A program made the translations under genes and the position numbers. 57,611 nucleotides of DNA from an uncultured Opitutia bacterium (lineage in GTDB: Bacteria > Verrucomicrobiota > Verrucomicrobiia > Opitutales > Opitutaceae), in NCBI GenBank assembly GCA_903872505.1, contig CAIQKV010000050.1, positions 1-57,611 of the forward strand. The letters are read 5' to 3'. Below, in pieces: positions 32,761 through 41,497 of the stretch. Each line of letters opens with the position of its first letter. Within the stretch, counting starts at the first letter, position 1. The notes under the pieces are model-generated. The model ran no database searches. It had not been told where the DNA came from and saw only the letters and a list, made by a program, of their open reading frames with translations.

Positions 32761-32837
32761 GCGGTGGTAGCTCAGCTGGATAGAGCAGCGGTTTTCTAAA
32801 CCGCCGGTCGGGTGTTCGAGTCACCTCCACCGCGCCA
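32761..32837 (+). tRNA. tRNA-Arg (TCT)
   Basis: 77 nt with encoded CCA. Acceptor GCGGTGG pairs with CCACCGC, G73, D-arm GCTC/GAGC, anticodon stem GCGGT/ACCGC, loop TTTCTAA giving TCT, T-arm GGGTG-TTCGAGT-CACCT. Reads AGA. Confidence 0.97.
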
Positions 32838-33177
32838 TGCTTCGCTCGTTCGTCGATGCCGAGCGAGCTACGCATGGCACGCCATCTGCACTGAAAGCAG
32901 AAAACGCGCAGTAGCGAAGCATGCCCTTCGTAGTCCCATCTAGGCGGGACGGAGTAGGGCAAAGTCCCATTCACGCCATCCACCTCTTCGCTCGCGGGTC
33001 GTTGCCCCACGAGCTACGGATGGCAGGCCATTTTGTCGGCCGGCGGAAGTCACGCCCGCGCGAAGGATGCCCTTCGTAGTCCCACAGCAATGGGACGGAG
33101 TCGGGCTGACCAGGTCCCGCCGCCAGATCCAGCTCTTGCCGGATTGCCAACCGCGGGAAAACGCCAAGGCTCCGGCT
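32838..33177. repeat. Two copies of a ~145-bp hairpin repeat unit after tRNA-Arg
   Basis: No gene here. The same unit appears twice: GAGCTACG.ATGGCA.GCCAT at about 32867 and 33008, then about 45 bases later ATGCCCTTCGTAGTCCCA at 32920 and 33067, each followed by GGGACGGAGT.GGGC, which folds back on it. Related sequence follows tRNA-Ala at 9796-9868. The copies are diverged between the conserved blocks. The last 70 bases before 33178 carry the OsmC gene promoter region. Confidence 0.75.
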
Positions 33178-33591
33178 ATGGTCAAAATCACCGGCGAATA
33201 CCAGGGCGACCTCCACTGCCTCGCCCTGCACGAACCCTCGGGCAGCCCGCTCAGCACCGACGCGCCGCTCGACAACCAGGGCCGCGGCGCGGCGTTCTCG
33301 CCGACCGACCTCACCGCCACGTCGCTCGTCACCTGCATCGCGACCACGATGGCGATGGCGGCGCGCAAGCACGGCATCGAGCTGCGCGGGCTCCGGTTCG
33401 AGGTGACGAAGGAGATGTCCACTGACGCCCCGCGCCGCATCGTCCGGCTGGCGTCCGAGCTCTGGCTGCCGATCGCGCGGACCGACGCGGCGGCCGCGTT
33501 GCTGGAATCCGCCGCCCACAACTGCCCGGTCGCCCAGAGCCTCAATCCCTACATCGACCGGCCCGTGACCTTCCACTGGGCGGGGGAGTGA
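33178..33591 (+). CDS. OsmC family peroxiredoxin-like protein
   Basis: 137 residues from ATG 33178; the frame is open from 33067 but the upstream part lies in repeats. Typical OsmC layout: N-terminal strands (VKITGEYQGDLHC), SPTDLTATSLVTCIATTMAMAARKHG with peroxidatic Cys53, VTKEM and a C-terminal HNCPVAQSL with Cys116. The Cys pair fits reduction of organic hydroperoxides, acting in the cytoplasm as a dimer. Alternative: the OsmC-like subgroup of unknown substrate. Monocistronic, in a repeat-rich stretch. Confidence 0.92.
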   Translation: MVKITGEYQGDLHCLALHEPSGSPLSTDAPLDNQGRGAAFSPTDLTATSLVTCIATTMAMAARKHGIELRGLRFEVTKEMSTDAPRRIVRLASELWLPIARTDAAAALLESAAHNCPVAQSLNPYIDRPVTFHWAGE

Positions 33592-33607
33592 GGCTGGTTG
33601 GCTTGGT

Positions 33608-33667
33608 GTAGTTCGGGCTTTACGCCCGATATTTTAACAATCCTGTCGGGGATAAACCCCGACCTAC
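33608..33667. repeat. Palindromic intergenic repeat
   Basis: GTAGTTCGGGCTTTACGCCCGA at one end and TCGGGGATAAACCCCGACCTAC at the other: each end is itself a small hairpin, and the ends are complementary overall (GTAGTTCGGG against CCCCGACCTAC). It lies between the convergent OsmC and 33689 genes and can terminate both. This shape is common among dispersed bacterial palindromes. Confidence 0.7.
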
Positions 33668-33688
33668 GAATCAACGCAGGCACGCCGC

Positions 33689-34141
33689 CTACGGCCCGAT
33701 CCGGTAGGTGGTGTTGAAGATCAGCTGGATTCGCTTCGACACGAAGACCCGCACCTTGATCTTGCCACTGTTCGCGTCCGTCGGCACGGCCCGGCCCTCG
33801 ATGTGGCGCTCGTCGCCGTCGTCGCTCATGCCCCGGCCCTTGAACTGGATGGTCTCGCCCCGGGCGAGCTGCTGCAGAGCCTCATCCGGCACCTCGATCG
33901 CGATCCAGCCGCTTTCGCTGTAGAAAAAGTAGGGGAAGACCTTGGCGTGGTAATCGGAGTGGTAGAGGCCGGGCTTTCGCGCGAACGGCGTCAGGGTCAG
34001 CGTCACGTTGCCGATGAAGATGGAGGTCTTGGCTGGCGCGATTTCGACGCGGTCGTAGCGCGCGAGCGGCGCCTCGGCGCCCTGCACGGCGAGCCCGCAT
34101 GTCGCGGAACACAGGCAGGCGAGCAGCAGGCGGAGGACCAT
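33689..34141 (-). CDS. Exported beta-rich protein of unknown function
   Basis: 150 residues from the ATG at 34141. A signal peptide ([24 protein letters not shown], cleavage near AEA), then mostly beta strands: [78 protein letters not shown]. No catalytic motif. The frame is open to 34273 but that part overlaps a repeat. Probably periplasmic. I do not recognise the family. Confidence 0.75.
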   Translation of the reverse strand: MVLRLLLACLCSATCGLAVQGAEAPLARYDRVEIAPAKTSIFIGNVTLTLTPFARKPGLYHSDYHAKVFPYFFYSESGWIAIEVPDEALQQLARGETIQFKGRGMSDDGDERHIEGRAVPTDANSGKIKVRVFVSKRIQLIFNTTYRIGP

Positions 34142-34201
34142 GCGGGGACATTGGGCGCAGGGTGGGGCATGGCCATCCTGTTTTCGGGTAGTGGCCCGGT
34201 T

Positions 34202-34294
34202 TGTCATTGCGAGAAGTCCCGCTCTGGCGGGACGACGAAGCAATCCATCCGGATGGATCGCCACGCCCGGCAATGCGGGGCTCGCGATGACAAG
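34202..34294. repeat. 93-bp dispersed repeat with TTGTCATTGCGAG ends
   Basis: Ends TTGTCATTGCGAG and CTCGCGATGACAA are inverted, with AAGCAATCC and ATGGATCGCC inside. This is the widespread 'GTCATTGCGAG...GACGAAGCAATCC' type of small palindromic element found in many unrelated bacteria. It lies between the exported protein gene and argH. Confidence 0.8.
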
Positions 34295-34360
34295 CCAAAG
34301 GGTGCCACCGCCTGTTTTCGCGTTGCGCGCCGCCGCGCCCCGGCGTCATCTCATGCCGCC

Positions 34361-35764
34361 ATGGCCAAGAAGTCTTCCCCTGCGATCTGGGGCGGCCGCT
34401 TCACCGCGGGTCCCGCCGAGTTGATGCTGCGCTTCAGCGAGTCAGTCTCGTTCGACCGCCGCCTCGCGCCGTTTGACATCGCCGGCAGCAAGGCCCACTC
34501 GGCCATGCTCGCGCACGCCGGCCTCATCACGGCGAAGGAGCGCGACGCGATCCACGCCGGGCTTGACGCCATCCTCGCCGAGGTCGCAGCGGGCGCTTTC
34601 GCCTGGGACATCGCGCTCGAGGACGTCCACATGAACATCGAGGCGGCGCTGACGAGGCGCGTGCCCGCCGCCGCCAAGCTCCACACCGCGCGCAGCCGGA
34701 ACGACCAGGTCGCGACCGACATGCGGCTCTGGCTCAAGCACGCCTGCGGCGTCCTGCGCGAAAAGATCGCCGGCGCCGAGCGGGCGCTGCTGGCCGTGGC
34801 CGCGGCGAATCGCGACGTGCTGATTCCCGGCTACACCCACCTCCAGCGGGCGCAGCCCGTGCCGCTCGCGCACCACCTCTTTGCCTGGCTCGAGATGCTC
34901 GACCGCGACCGGGCGCGCCTGGCCGACGTGGCCGCGCACGCCAACTGGTGCCCGCTCGGCGCCGGCGCCCTCGCCGGCACCACGCTGCCGATCGACCGCG
35001 AATTCACCGCCAAGGCGCTGGGCTTCACCGACGCCCGGGGCCGCCCGCAGGTCACCGCCAACTCCATGGACGCCGTGGCCGACCGCGACGTCTTCATCGA
35101 GTTCGCGGCTGCCTGCGCGCTCTTCGGCGTGCATCTCTCGCGCATCGCGGAGGACCTGGTCCTCTGGAGCAGCATCGAGTTCAAGTTCGTCGAGCTGTCC
35201 GATGCGTTCTGCACCGGCTCGTCGCTGATGCCGCAGAAGAAGAATCCCGACGCCTGCGAGCTGCTGCGGGGCAAGTCCGCCCGCCTCCAGGGCAACCTGC
35301 ACACCCTCCTCACGCTGGTGAAGGGCCTGCCGCTGACCTACAACCGCGATCTGCAGGAGGACAAGCCGCCGCTTTTTGACAGCTTCGACCAGTCGGCGCT
35401 GTGCGCCGACGTGCTGGCCGGCACCCTCGGGGGCATGACCTTCCACCGCGAGCGGTGCGCCGCCGCGGTGGCCGACCCGGCGCTGCTGGCGACCGACCTG
35501 GCCGACTACCTCGTGCTCCGGGGCGTGCCGTTCCGCGATGCCCACCACGCGGTGGGCGCGGTTGTGCGGCTGGCGGAGAAAAACGTCGTCGCGCTCAATC
35601 TCCTCCCCACCACCGAGGTGCAGCAGATTCATCCCGCGTTCGGCCCGGACTGGGTGGAGGTGTTCGACCTGAAGCGGGCGCTGGCGAAGCGCACCGGCAG
35701 CGGCATGCCCGGCCCGGCGCAGCTCGCGAAACAATTCAAGCGGTGGGAAAAGATCCTGAAGTAG
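34361..35764 (+). CDS. argH: Argininosuccinate lyase
   Basis: Last step of arginine synthesis: splits argininosuccinate to arginine and fumarate. 467 residues from ATG 34361; the frame is open upstream to 33803 but that part overlaps the repeat and is not ArgH-like. Visible family features: [14 protein letters not shown] at the start, [36 protein letters not shown], and the signature [12 protein letters not shown] at residues 286-297 (catalytic Ser loop). The length fits. A hairpin follows the stop, and mutL is 45 bases further on. Confidence 0.96.
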   Translation: MAKKSSPAIWGGRFTAGPAELMLRFSESVSFDRRLAPFDIAGSKAHSAMLAHAGLITAKERDAIHAGLDAILAEVAAGAFAWDIALEDVHMNIEAALTRRVPAAAKLHTARSRNDQVATDMRLWLKHACGVLREKIAGAERALLAVAAANRDVLIPGYTHLQRAQPVPLAHHLFAWLEMLDRDRARLADVAAHANWCPLGAGALAGTTLPIDREFTAKALGFTDARGRPQVTANSMDAVADRDVFIEFAAACALFGVHLSRIAEDLVLWSSIEFKFVELSDAFCTGSSLMPQKKNPDACELLRGKSARLQGNLHTLLTLVKGLPLTYNRDLQEDKPPLFDSFDQSALCADVLAGTLGGMTFHRERCAAAVADPALLATDLADYLVLRGVPFRDAHHAVGAVVRLAEKNVVALNLLPTTEVQQIHPAFGPDWVEVFDLKRALAKRTGSGMPGPAQLAKQFKRWEKILK

Positions 35765-35784
35765 GGCGGGTCTGAGACCCGCCC
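35764..35784. terminator. Hairpin after argH
   Basis: GGGCGGGTC-TGA-GACCCGCCC begins in the argH stop codon. The stem is perfect but there is no T-run, so termination would be weak; it may rather stabilise the argH end before mutL. Confidence 0.5.
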
Positions 35785-35809
35785 CACCGGGACCAACGTC
35801 CACCTTTCG

Positions 35810-37624
35810 ATGGCCAAAGTCCGCATCCTTCCCGACCGGGTCGCCAACCAGATCGCCGCCGGCGAGGTGATCGAGCGCCCGGCCGCGGTGGTGAAGGAAC
35901 TGGTCGAGAATGCCCTCGACGCCGGCGCCACCCGCATCGAGGTCGAGTTCCGCCACGGCGGGCGCTCGCTCATGCGGGTCGAGGACAACGGCTCCGGCAT
36001 GACGCGCGACGACGCCCTGCTGGCGCTCGAGCGCCACGCCACGAGCAAGATCGCCGAGGCGGCGGACCTTGATCATCTCGCGAGCTACGGTTTTCGCGGC
36101 GAGGCGCTGCCCTCGATCGCGAGCGTGTCGCGGTTCGAGCTGCAGACGCGCGAGGCGGCGAGCGACGCGGGCACGGAGATTTTGGTCAACGGCGGCAAGT
36201 TCGTCCACGTGCGCGACTGCGGCCGGCCGGTGGGCACGCGGATCGAGGTGACGCACCTGTTCAACTCGGTGCCGGCGCGCCGCAAGTTCCTGAAGACCGA
36301 CCAGACCGAGGCGGCGCACATCATCCAGTGCGTGCGGCTCTACGCGCTGGCGTGCCCGGGCACGTCGTTCACGCTGGTGGAGGACGGGCGGGTGATCTTC
36401 CGCTCGCCGGAGTGCACCACGCTGGCCGAGCGAGTGGGGGAGATCTTCGGCCGGCAGACCGCCGCGGCGCTCGTGCCCTTGGAGACCGGCGAGCACGCGA
36501 TGCGGTTGAGCGGCCTGATCGGCCGGCCCGGCGCGGGCCGCGCGACCCGGCACGAGATGATCGTGTTTGTGAACCAGCGGCCGGTGGACAGCCGCACGCT
36601 GAACTACGCGCTGATCGAGAGCTACCATGAGTCGCTGCCGAAGGGGCGCTACCCGCTCGCCTTCGTGTTTTTCGAGTGCGACCCCGCGGAGGTCGACGTG
36701 AACGTGCACCCGGCGAAGCGCGAGGTGCGTTTCCGCAACGAGCCCGCCGTGCGGGCGTTCGTGATCCGCAGCGTGCTGCAGCGGCTCCGCGAACTCGGGG
36801 TGGCGCCGCCGCCGGCGGAGGGCCCCGCGGCGCGAGCCGGACCGCAAGGTTTTCAGCCGGCGGCTTTGGCGACCCTGCCCCCGGGTGCGCCGGGCCAGCG
36901 TATCGAGGTCTCCGCGCTCCACCGGGCGGCGGCGTGGCCGGCCGCCCCGGTCACACCCGCGCCCGCCGGCCCGCCGGTGGCCGGATCCGCCAACGTCCCG
37001 CCCGCGGCACCGGCCATCCCGGCGCCGGCCGGTCCCCGCCAACCCGCCGCCTTGGGCTGGCGCTTCGTCGGGCTCGCGCATGGCAATTACGCGCTGTTCG
37101 AGACCGCGGCCGGGCTGGTGCTGCTCGACCGTCGCGCGGCGCACGAGCGGGTGTGGTTCGAGCGGCTGCGCGAGCAGTTCCAGGCGGGCACGGTGCCCGG
37201 CCAGCGCCTGCTGCTGCCGGTGCCCGTCGAGCTCGACCCGATCATGAGCGCCCTGCTGCTCGACCGGCTGGCGTTTCTCCATGCGCACGGCCTCGAGATC
37301 GCGGAATTCGGCCGCAATTTCTTCCGCATCGAGGCGGTGCCGGCGTGGATGGAGCCGGCGGATGCCGAGCCGTTCCTGCGCGACCTGCTGGGGGCGGTGC
37401 GCGAGGGGCGGCTGCCGGACCACAATCCCGGCTTGGCGCGGGAGGAACTCGCGCGCCTCGCCGCAGCGAAGGCCATCCGCCTCCCGGCCACGGCGGGCGA
37501 GGCGGAGTTGCAGGCGCTGGCGGCGCAGCTCTTCGCCACCCGCGCGCCGCTGACGAGCCCGGCCGGCCGGCCGACCTACATTGAGTTACCTTTGGGTGAA
37601 CTGGCGCGGCGTTTCCAAAAATAG
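35810..37624 (+). CDS. mutL: DNA mismatch repair protein MutL
   Basis: 604 residues. The N-terminal GHKL ATPase is complete: IAAGEVIERPAAVVKELVENALDAGA, DNGSGM and GFRGEALPSIASVS; then the transducer domain (NVHPAKREVRF). A linker of about residues 330-410 is Ala/Pro/Gly-rich. The C-terminal dimerisation domain keeps the shape of endonuclease MutLs but not the metal residues: DRRAAHERVWFE (from 440) in place of DQHA..E....E, AAAKAIR (551 on) in place of ACK/ACR, and SPAGRP (583-588) in place of CPHGRP. The protein is likely a matchmaker without nicking activity, or nicks by another residue set. Confidence 0.95.
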   Translation: MAKVRILPDRVANQIAAGEVIERPAAVVKELVENALDAGATRIEVEFRHGGRSLMRVEDNGSGMTRDDALLALERHATSKIAEAADLDHLASYGFRGEALPSIASVSRFELQTREAASDAGTEILVNGGKFVHVRDCGRPVGTRIEVTHLFNSVPARRKFLKTDQTEAAHIIQCVRLYALACPGTSFTLVEDGRVIFRSPECTTLAERVGEIFGRQTAAALVPLETGEHAMRLSGLIGRPGAGRATRHEMIVFVNQRPVDSRTLNYALIESYHESLPKGRYPLAFVFFECDPAEVDVNVHPAKREVRFRNEPAVRAFVIRSVLQRLRELGVAPPPAEGPAARAGPQGFQPAALATLPPGAPGQRIEVSALHRAAAWPAAPVTPAPAGPPVAGSANVPPAAPAIPAPAGPRQPAALGWRFVGLAHGNYALFETAAGLVLLDRRAAHERVWFERLREQFQAGTVPGQRLLLPVPVELDPIMSALLLDRLAFLHAHGLEIAEFGRNFFRIEAVPAWMEPADAEPFLRDLLGAVREGRLPDHNPGLAREELARLAAAKAIRLPATAGEAELQALAAQLFATRAPLTSPAGRPTYIELPLGELARRFQK

Positions 37625-37631
37625 GCGTGCC

Positions 37632-37651
37632 TCGTGCTGGTACTGGCACGA
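37632..37651. other. Small dyad between mutL and glgP
   Basis: TCGTGC and GCACGA around an 8-base loop, 8 bases after the mutL stop and 30 before the glgP ATG. It could end mutL transcription weakly or be part of the glgP control region. The 56-base gap otherwise shows AATATTGGTTAACTT, an AT-rich stretch suited to a promoter. Confidence 0.35.
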
Positions 37652-37680
37652 ATATTGGTTAACTTAAGCTACCTTTGCCC

Positions 37681-40194
37681 ATGCCGACCGACGCTGAAAA
37701 GAAGCCGCCCGTGCTCTCCGTCTCCCAGGCCTCCCACGCCGGGCGACCGCATACCGACCCGCCCGAGGAGATCCTGCGTTCGCTCATCGAGCGGCACCTG
37801 ATCTCGACACTGGCCCGCCCGCCCGCGCTGGCGCGGCCGCGGGACTGGTGGATCGCCACGGCTCTCGCGGTGCGCGACACCATCCACGAGCGGTTGATCG
37901 CCACGCAGGCGGTGCACAACCAGCAAAACGCCCGCCGGCTCTATTACTTTTCACTCGAGTACCTCATCGGCCGGCTGTTCGGCAACAATCTCTACGCAAC
38001 CGGCCTGTTCGAAACCGCCCGGACGGCGCTCGCCTCGCTGGGGCAGGACATGGACGAGATCCGTGACGCGGAGGTGGACATGGGGCTGGGCAACGGCGGC
38101 CTGGGCCGGCTGGCGGCGTGCTTCCTGGACTCGCTCGCGACGCTCGATTATCCGGCCCTCGGCTACGGCATCTACTACGAGTACGGCCTGTTCAAGCAGG
38201 AGTTCGTCAACGGCGCGCAGGTCGAGCACCCGGACAACTGGATCCGGTTCGGCGAGCCGTGGGAGGTGGTCCGCCCCGAGTTCACGCAGGAGGTGCGCTT
38301 CTACGGGCGGGTGGACAACGTGTTCGACGACCGCGGCCGGTACCGCCCGCGCTGGGTCGGGACCAAGATCATCCTCGGCGTGCCGCATGACATCCCGATC
38401 GCGGGCTACGGGACGGGCACCGTCAACCTGCTCCGCCTCTGGGCGTCGAAATCGAGCGAGGACTTCGACCTCGCGGCGTTCAACGCCGGGGGCTACGTCG
38501 CGGCGGTGCAGGAGAAGGCGGTCGGCGAGACGGTCTCAAAGGTGCTGTACCCGAACGACAAGACCGAGAACGGCAAGGAGCTGCGCCTGATGCAGCAGTA
38601 TTTCTTCGTGGCCTGCTCGCTGCGCGACATCATCCGCCGCCACACCCGCACGCCGGGCAACGGCTGGGACAACTTTGCCGACAAGGTGGCCGTGCAGCTC
38701 AACGACACCCACCCGGCCATCGCGATCGTCGAGTTGATGCGCATCCTGATCGACGAGGTGGACATGCAATGGGACGCCGCCTGGGCCATCACCACCAAGA
38801 CCTTCGCCTACACCAACCACACGCTCATGCCCGAGGCGCTGGAGAAGTGGGGCGTGGGGCTCTTCGAGCGCGTGCTCCCGCGCCACCTCCAGCTGATCTT
38901 CGACATCAACGCGCAGCTGATCAAGGTGGTCGAGGCCAAGTGGCCCGGCGATGACGGCAAGAAGCGCGCCTGCTCCCTGATCGAGGAAAACGGGCAGAAG
39001 CAGGTCCGCATGGCGAACCTGGCCGTGGCCGGCTCGCACACGGTCAACGGCGTCGCGGCGCTGCACACCGCGCTCCTGAAGAAGGACCTGTTCCCCGACT
39101 ACGACGCGCTCTACCCGGGCAAATTCCAGAACAAGACCAACGGCATCACGCCGCGCCGCTGGCTCCTCAAGAGCAACCCGCGCCTGGCGGCGCTTGTCAC
39201 TGAGCAGCTGGGCAGCGAGGCCTGGGTGCGCGACCTGGACCAGCTGCGCGGCCTGGAAAAGGTCGCGGACGACCCGGGGTTCCAGCGCGAGTTCATGGCG
39301 ATCAAGCGCGCCAACAAGGTCGACCTGGCCGCCCTGATCCGGCGGCAGTGCGACGTGGAGGTGTCGCCCGACGCGCTCTTCGACGTGCAGATCAAGCGGC
39401 TGCACGAGTACAAGCGCCAGCACCTGAACCTGCTCCACATCCTCGCGCTCTACCGCCGGCTGCTCCAGAATCCCGGGCTCGAGGTCGTGCCGCGGGTGTT
39501 CATCTTCGCCGCCAAGGCCGCGCCCGGCTACGACCTTGCGAAGAACATCATCCGCGCGATCAACCTCGTCGGCGCGCGCATCAACGCCGACACGCGCATC
39601 AACGGCAAACTCAAGGTCGCCTTCCTGCCCAACTACTGCGTGTCGCTCGCCGAGAAGATCATCCCGGCGGCGGACGTGTCCGAGCAGATCTCGACCGCGG
39701 GCAAGGAGGCTTCCGGCACCGGCAACATGAAGCTCGCGCTCAACGGCGCGCTCACGGTCGGCACGCTCGACGGCGCCAACGTCGAGATCCGGGAGGAGGT
39801 GGGCGACGAGAACATCTTCATCTTCGGCCTGACGGTGGAGGCGATCGCGGCCCTGCGCGCGAAGGGCTACCGCTCGGCGGACTGCTACAACGCCGACGAG
39901 GAGCTGCGCGCCGTGCTGGACTGGCTGGGGTCCGACTTTTTCGTCCCGGGCGAGCACGAGCCCTTTGCCCTCACGCACCACAGCCTGCTGCAGGGCGGCG
40001 ACCCGTACCTGGTGCTTGCCGACTTCCGCGCCTACAGCGACGCGCACCTCCGGGTCGACGCCGCCTACCGCGACCCGGCCCGGTGGGCGCGGATGGCCAT
40101 CCTCAACACCGCGCGCGTCGGCAAGTTCTCGAGCGACCGCACGATCCGCGAGTACGCGAACGACATCTGGCACCTGAAGCCGGTGACGCCCTGA
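37681..40194 (+). CDS. glgP: Glycogen/maltodextrin phosphorylase
   Basis: Releases glucose-1-phosphate from glycogen or maltodextrins with phosphate. 837 residues from ATG 37681 (a TTG at 37675 is in frame but less likely). Family features: [14 protein letters not shown] near the start, [61 protein letters not shown], and the PLP site [14 protein letters not shown] with Lys684. The length matches bacterial GlgP. Monocistronic. The CBM48-like protein at 10052 could also bind glucan, but nothing links the two directly. Confidence 0.97.
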   Translation: MPTDAEKKPPVLSVSQASHAGRPHTDPPEEILRSLIERHLISTLARPPALARPRDWWIATALAVRDTIHERLIATQAVHNQQNARRLYYFSLEYLIGRLFGNNLYATGLFETARTALASLGQDMDEIRDAEVDMGLGNGGLGRLAACFLDSLATLDYPALGYGIYYEYGLFKQEFVNGAQVEHPDNWIRFGEPWEVVRPEFTQEVRFYGRVDNVFDDRGRYRPRWVGTKIILGVPHDIPIAGYGTGTVNLLRLWASKSSEDFDLAAFNAGGYVAAVQEKAVGETVSKVLYPNDKTENGKELRLMQQYFFVACSLRDIIRRHTRTPGNGWDNFADKVAVQLNDTHPAIAIVELMRILIDEVDMQWDAAWAITTKTFAYTNHTLMPEALEKWGVGLFERVLPRHLQLIFDINAQLIKVVEAKWPGDDGKKRACSLIEENGQKQVRMANLAVAGSHTVNGVAALHTALLKKDLFPDYDALYPGKFQNKTNGITPRRWLLKSNPRLAALVTEQLGSEAWVRDLDQLRGLEKVADDPGFQREFMAIKRANKVDLAALIRRQCDVEVSPDALFDVQIKRLHEYKRQHLNLLHILALYRRLLQNPGLEVVPRVFIFAAKAAPGYDLAKNIIRAINLVGARINADTRINGKLKVAFLPNYCVSLAEKIIPAADVSEQISTAGKEASGTGNMKLALNGALTVGTLDGANVEIREEVGDENIFIFGLTVEAIAALRAKGYRSADCYNADEELRAVLDWLGSDFFVPGEHEPFALTHHSLLQGGDPYLVLADFRAYSDAHLRVDAAYRDPARWARMAILNTARVGKFSSDRTIREYANDIWHLKPVTP

Positions 40195-40196
40195 GC

Positions 40197-40238
40197 GGCG
40201 CCAAGTCGCAGGCTGGCGGCGCCAGGTCGGAGGCTGGC
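40197..40238. repeat. Tandem pair of 21-bp units after glgP
   Basis: GGCGCCAAGTCGCAGGCTGGC is followed at once by GGCGCCAGGTCGGAGGCTGGC (two differences). It lies just after the glgP stop. Confidence 0.7.
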
Positions 40239-40332
40239 GTCGCGGTTGCGGCGGTGGATCCGCGCGGGCGCGCCGGATGGGCATTGATTCGCGGCCGGCT
40301 TTTTCCCAGCGTCACCGGCAGCGTCCCTCCCG

Positions 40333-41316
40333 ATGATCTCCCTCCGACTTTCCCTCGCGCTGCCGGCTGCCTTGGGCTTCGCCGCGCTCGCCGCCGCGGG
40401 GGAGTTTGCCCCGGCCATCGTCTACGATTTCGGCGGCAAGTTCGACCGCTCCTTCAACCAGTCGGCCAGCGAGGGCGCGGAGCGGTTCAAGCGCGACACG
40501 GGCATCGCCTTCCGCGAGTTCGAGATCACCAACGCCGCCCAGCGCGAGCAGATTATGGCGCAGCTGGCGAAGCGGGGCTCCAGCATCATCGTGGCCGTCG
40601 GTTTCACCCAGGCCTCGGCGGTGGAAAAGGTCGCCCGGCAGTTTCCCGGGGTGAAGTTCACCATCATCGACGCGGTCGTCGACCTGCCCAACGTCCAGTC
40701 GATCAACTTCCGCGAGCAGGAGTCGTCGTACCTCTGCGGCATGGCGGCCGCGCTGGTGTCGAAGACCGGCAAGATCGGCTTCGTCGGCGGCATGGACATC
40801 CCGCTCATCCGGAAATTCGCCCTCGGCTATGTCGCGGGCGCGCGCCAGGTGCACCCGAACATCGAGGTGATCCAGAACATGACCGGCACGACGCCCGCGG
40901 CGTGGGGCGACCCGACGAAGGGCGCCGAGCTGGCCAAGAGCCAGTTCGGCCGCGGCGTCGACGTGGTCTTCCATGCGGCCGGGGCCACCGGCATCGGCGT
41001 GATGCAGGCGGCGAAGGATGCGGGCCTGCTCAGCATCGGCTGCGACAGCAACCAGGACTACCTGCACCCCGGCAGCGTGCTCACGTCGGCGCTGAAACGC
41101 GTGGATGTCGCCGTCTACAAGGCGTTCTCGGATGCGAAAAGCGGCACGTGGCACGCGGGCCAGACCGTGCTCGGGCTGGCGGAAAACGGCGTGGACTACT
41201 CGTACGACGAGCACAACCGCGCCGTGCTGACGCCGGCGATGAAGCAGCGGCTGGACCAGGCGCGCGCCGACATCATCAGCGGCAAATTGCCGGTGCCCGA
41301 ATACCGGGCGCAGTAA
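40333..41316 (+). CDS. BMP family (nucleoside-type) ABC transporter substrate-binding protein
   Basis: 327 residues with a signal peptide (MISLRLSLALPAALGFAALAAAGEF) and no lipobox Cys, so probably a soluble periplasmic protein rather than a lipoprotein. BMP/Med family features: IVYDFGGKFDRSFNQSASEGAERF near the start, SSIIVAVGFTQASAVEKVARQFPGVKF, YLCGMAAALVSKTGKIGFVGGMDIPLIRKFALGYVAGA, and DVVFHAAGATGIGVMQAA. Members bind purine nucleosides or related ligands. First gene of a four-gene transporter set. An inverted copy of the 140-bp element at 4026 lies between it and the ATPase gene. Confidence 0.94.
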   Translation: MISLRLSLALPAALGFAALAAAGEFAPAIVYDFGGKFDRSFNQSASEGAERFKRDTGIAFREFEITNAAQREQIMAQLAKRGSSIIVAVGFTQASAVEKVARQFPGVKFTIIDAVVDLPNVQSINFREQESSYLCGMAAALVSKTGKIGFVGGMDIPLIRKFALGYVAGARQVHPNIEVIQNMTGTTPAAWGDPTKGAELAKSQFGRGVDVVFHAAGATGIGVMQAAKDAGLLSIGCDSNQDYLHPGSVLTSALKRVDVAVYKAFSDAKSGTWHAGQTVLGLAENGVDYSYDEHNRAVLTPAMKQRLDQARADIISGKLPVPEYRAQ

Positions 41317-41361
41317 GCGCCGAGCCCACCGCCGATGAATAGCGCTACGGTCGCGACTCGA

Positions 41362-41496
41362 GGTGGAGCGCGTTGTCTCCAACGCGCATGGATCGTGAGT
41401 TGGAGCCGTGGCGCCCCCGCCGCGGTTAGAGGTGGTGACGCGGCGAGGGCGCCGCATCTCCAAAAAACCAACGCGTTGGGGACAACGCATTCCACC
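41362..41496. repeat. MITE-like palindromic element, copy 2 (inverted relative to copy 1)
   Basis: Ends GGTGGAGCGCGTTGTC and the complement of GGTGGAATGCGTTGTC, and core GGCGCCCCCGCCGCG pairing with CGCGGCGAGGGCGCC. The reverse complement of this core matches the core at 4026-4165. It fills the gap between the substrate-binding and ATPase genes; its right end touches the ATPase start codon, so the ATPase ribosome-binding region is made of element sequence. Confidence 0.8.
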
Positions 41497-41497
41497 C

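Noticed and set aside
34442-37423. A 993-residue open frame antisense to argH and mutL.
   Set aside because: Composition is dominated by Arg, His, Gly and Ala with no fold or motif, and it lies opposite two well-recognised enzymes; a GC-rich genome leaves such antisense frames open by codon bias.
40197-40238. The two 21-bp units after glgP as the start of a larger tandem array.
   Set aside because: Only two units, with differences, and the following sequence does not continue the pattern.
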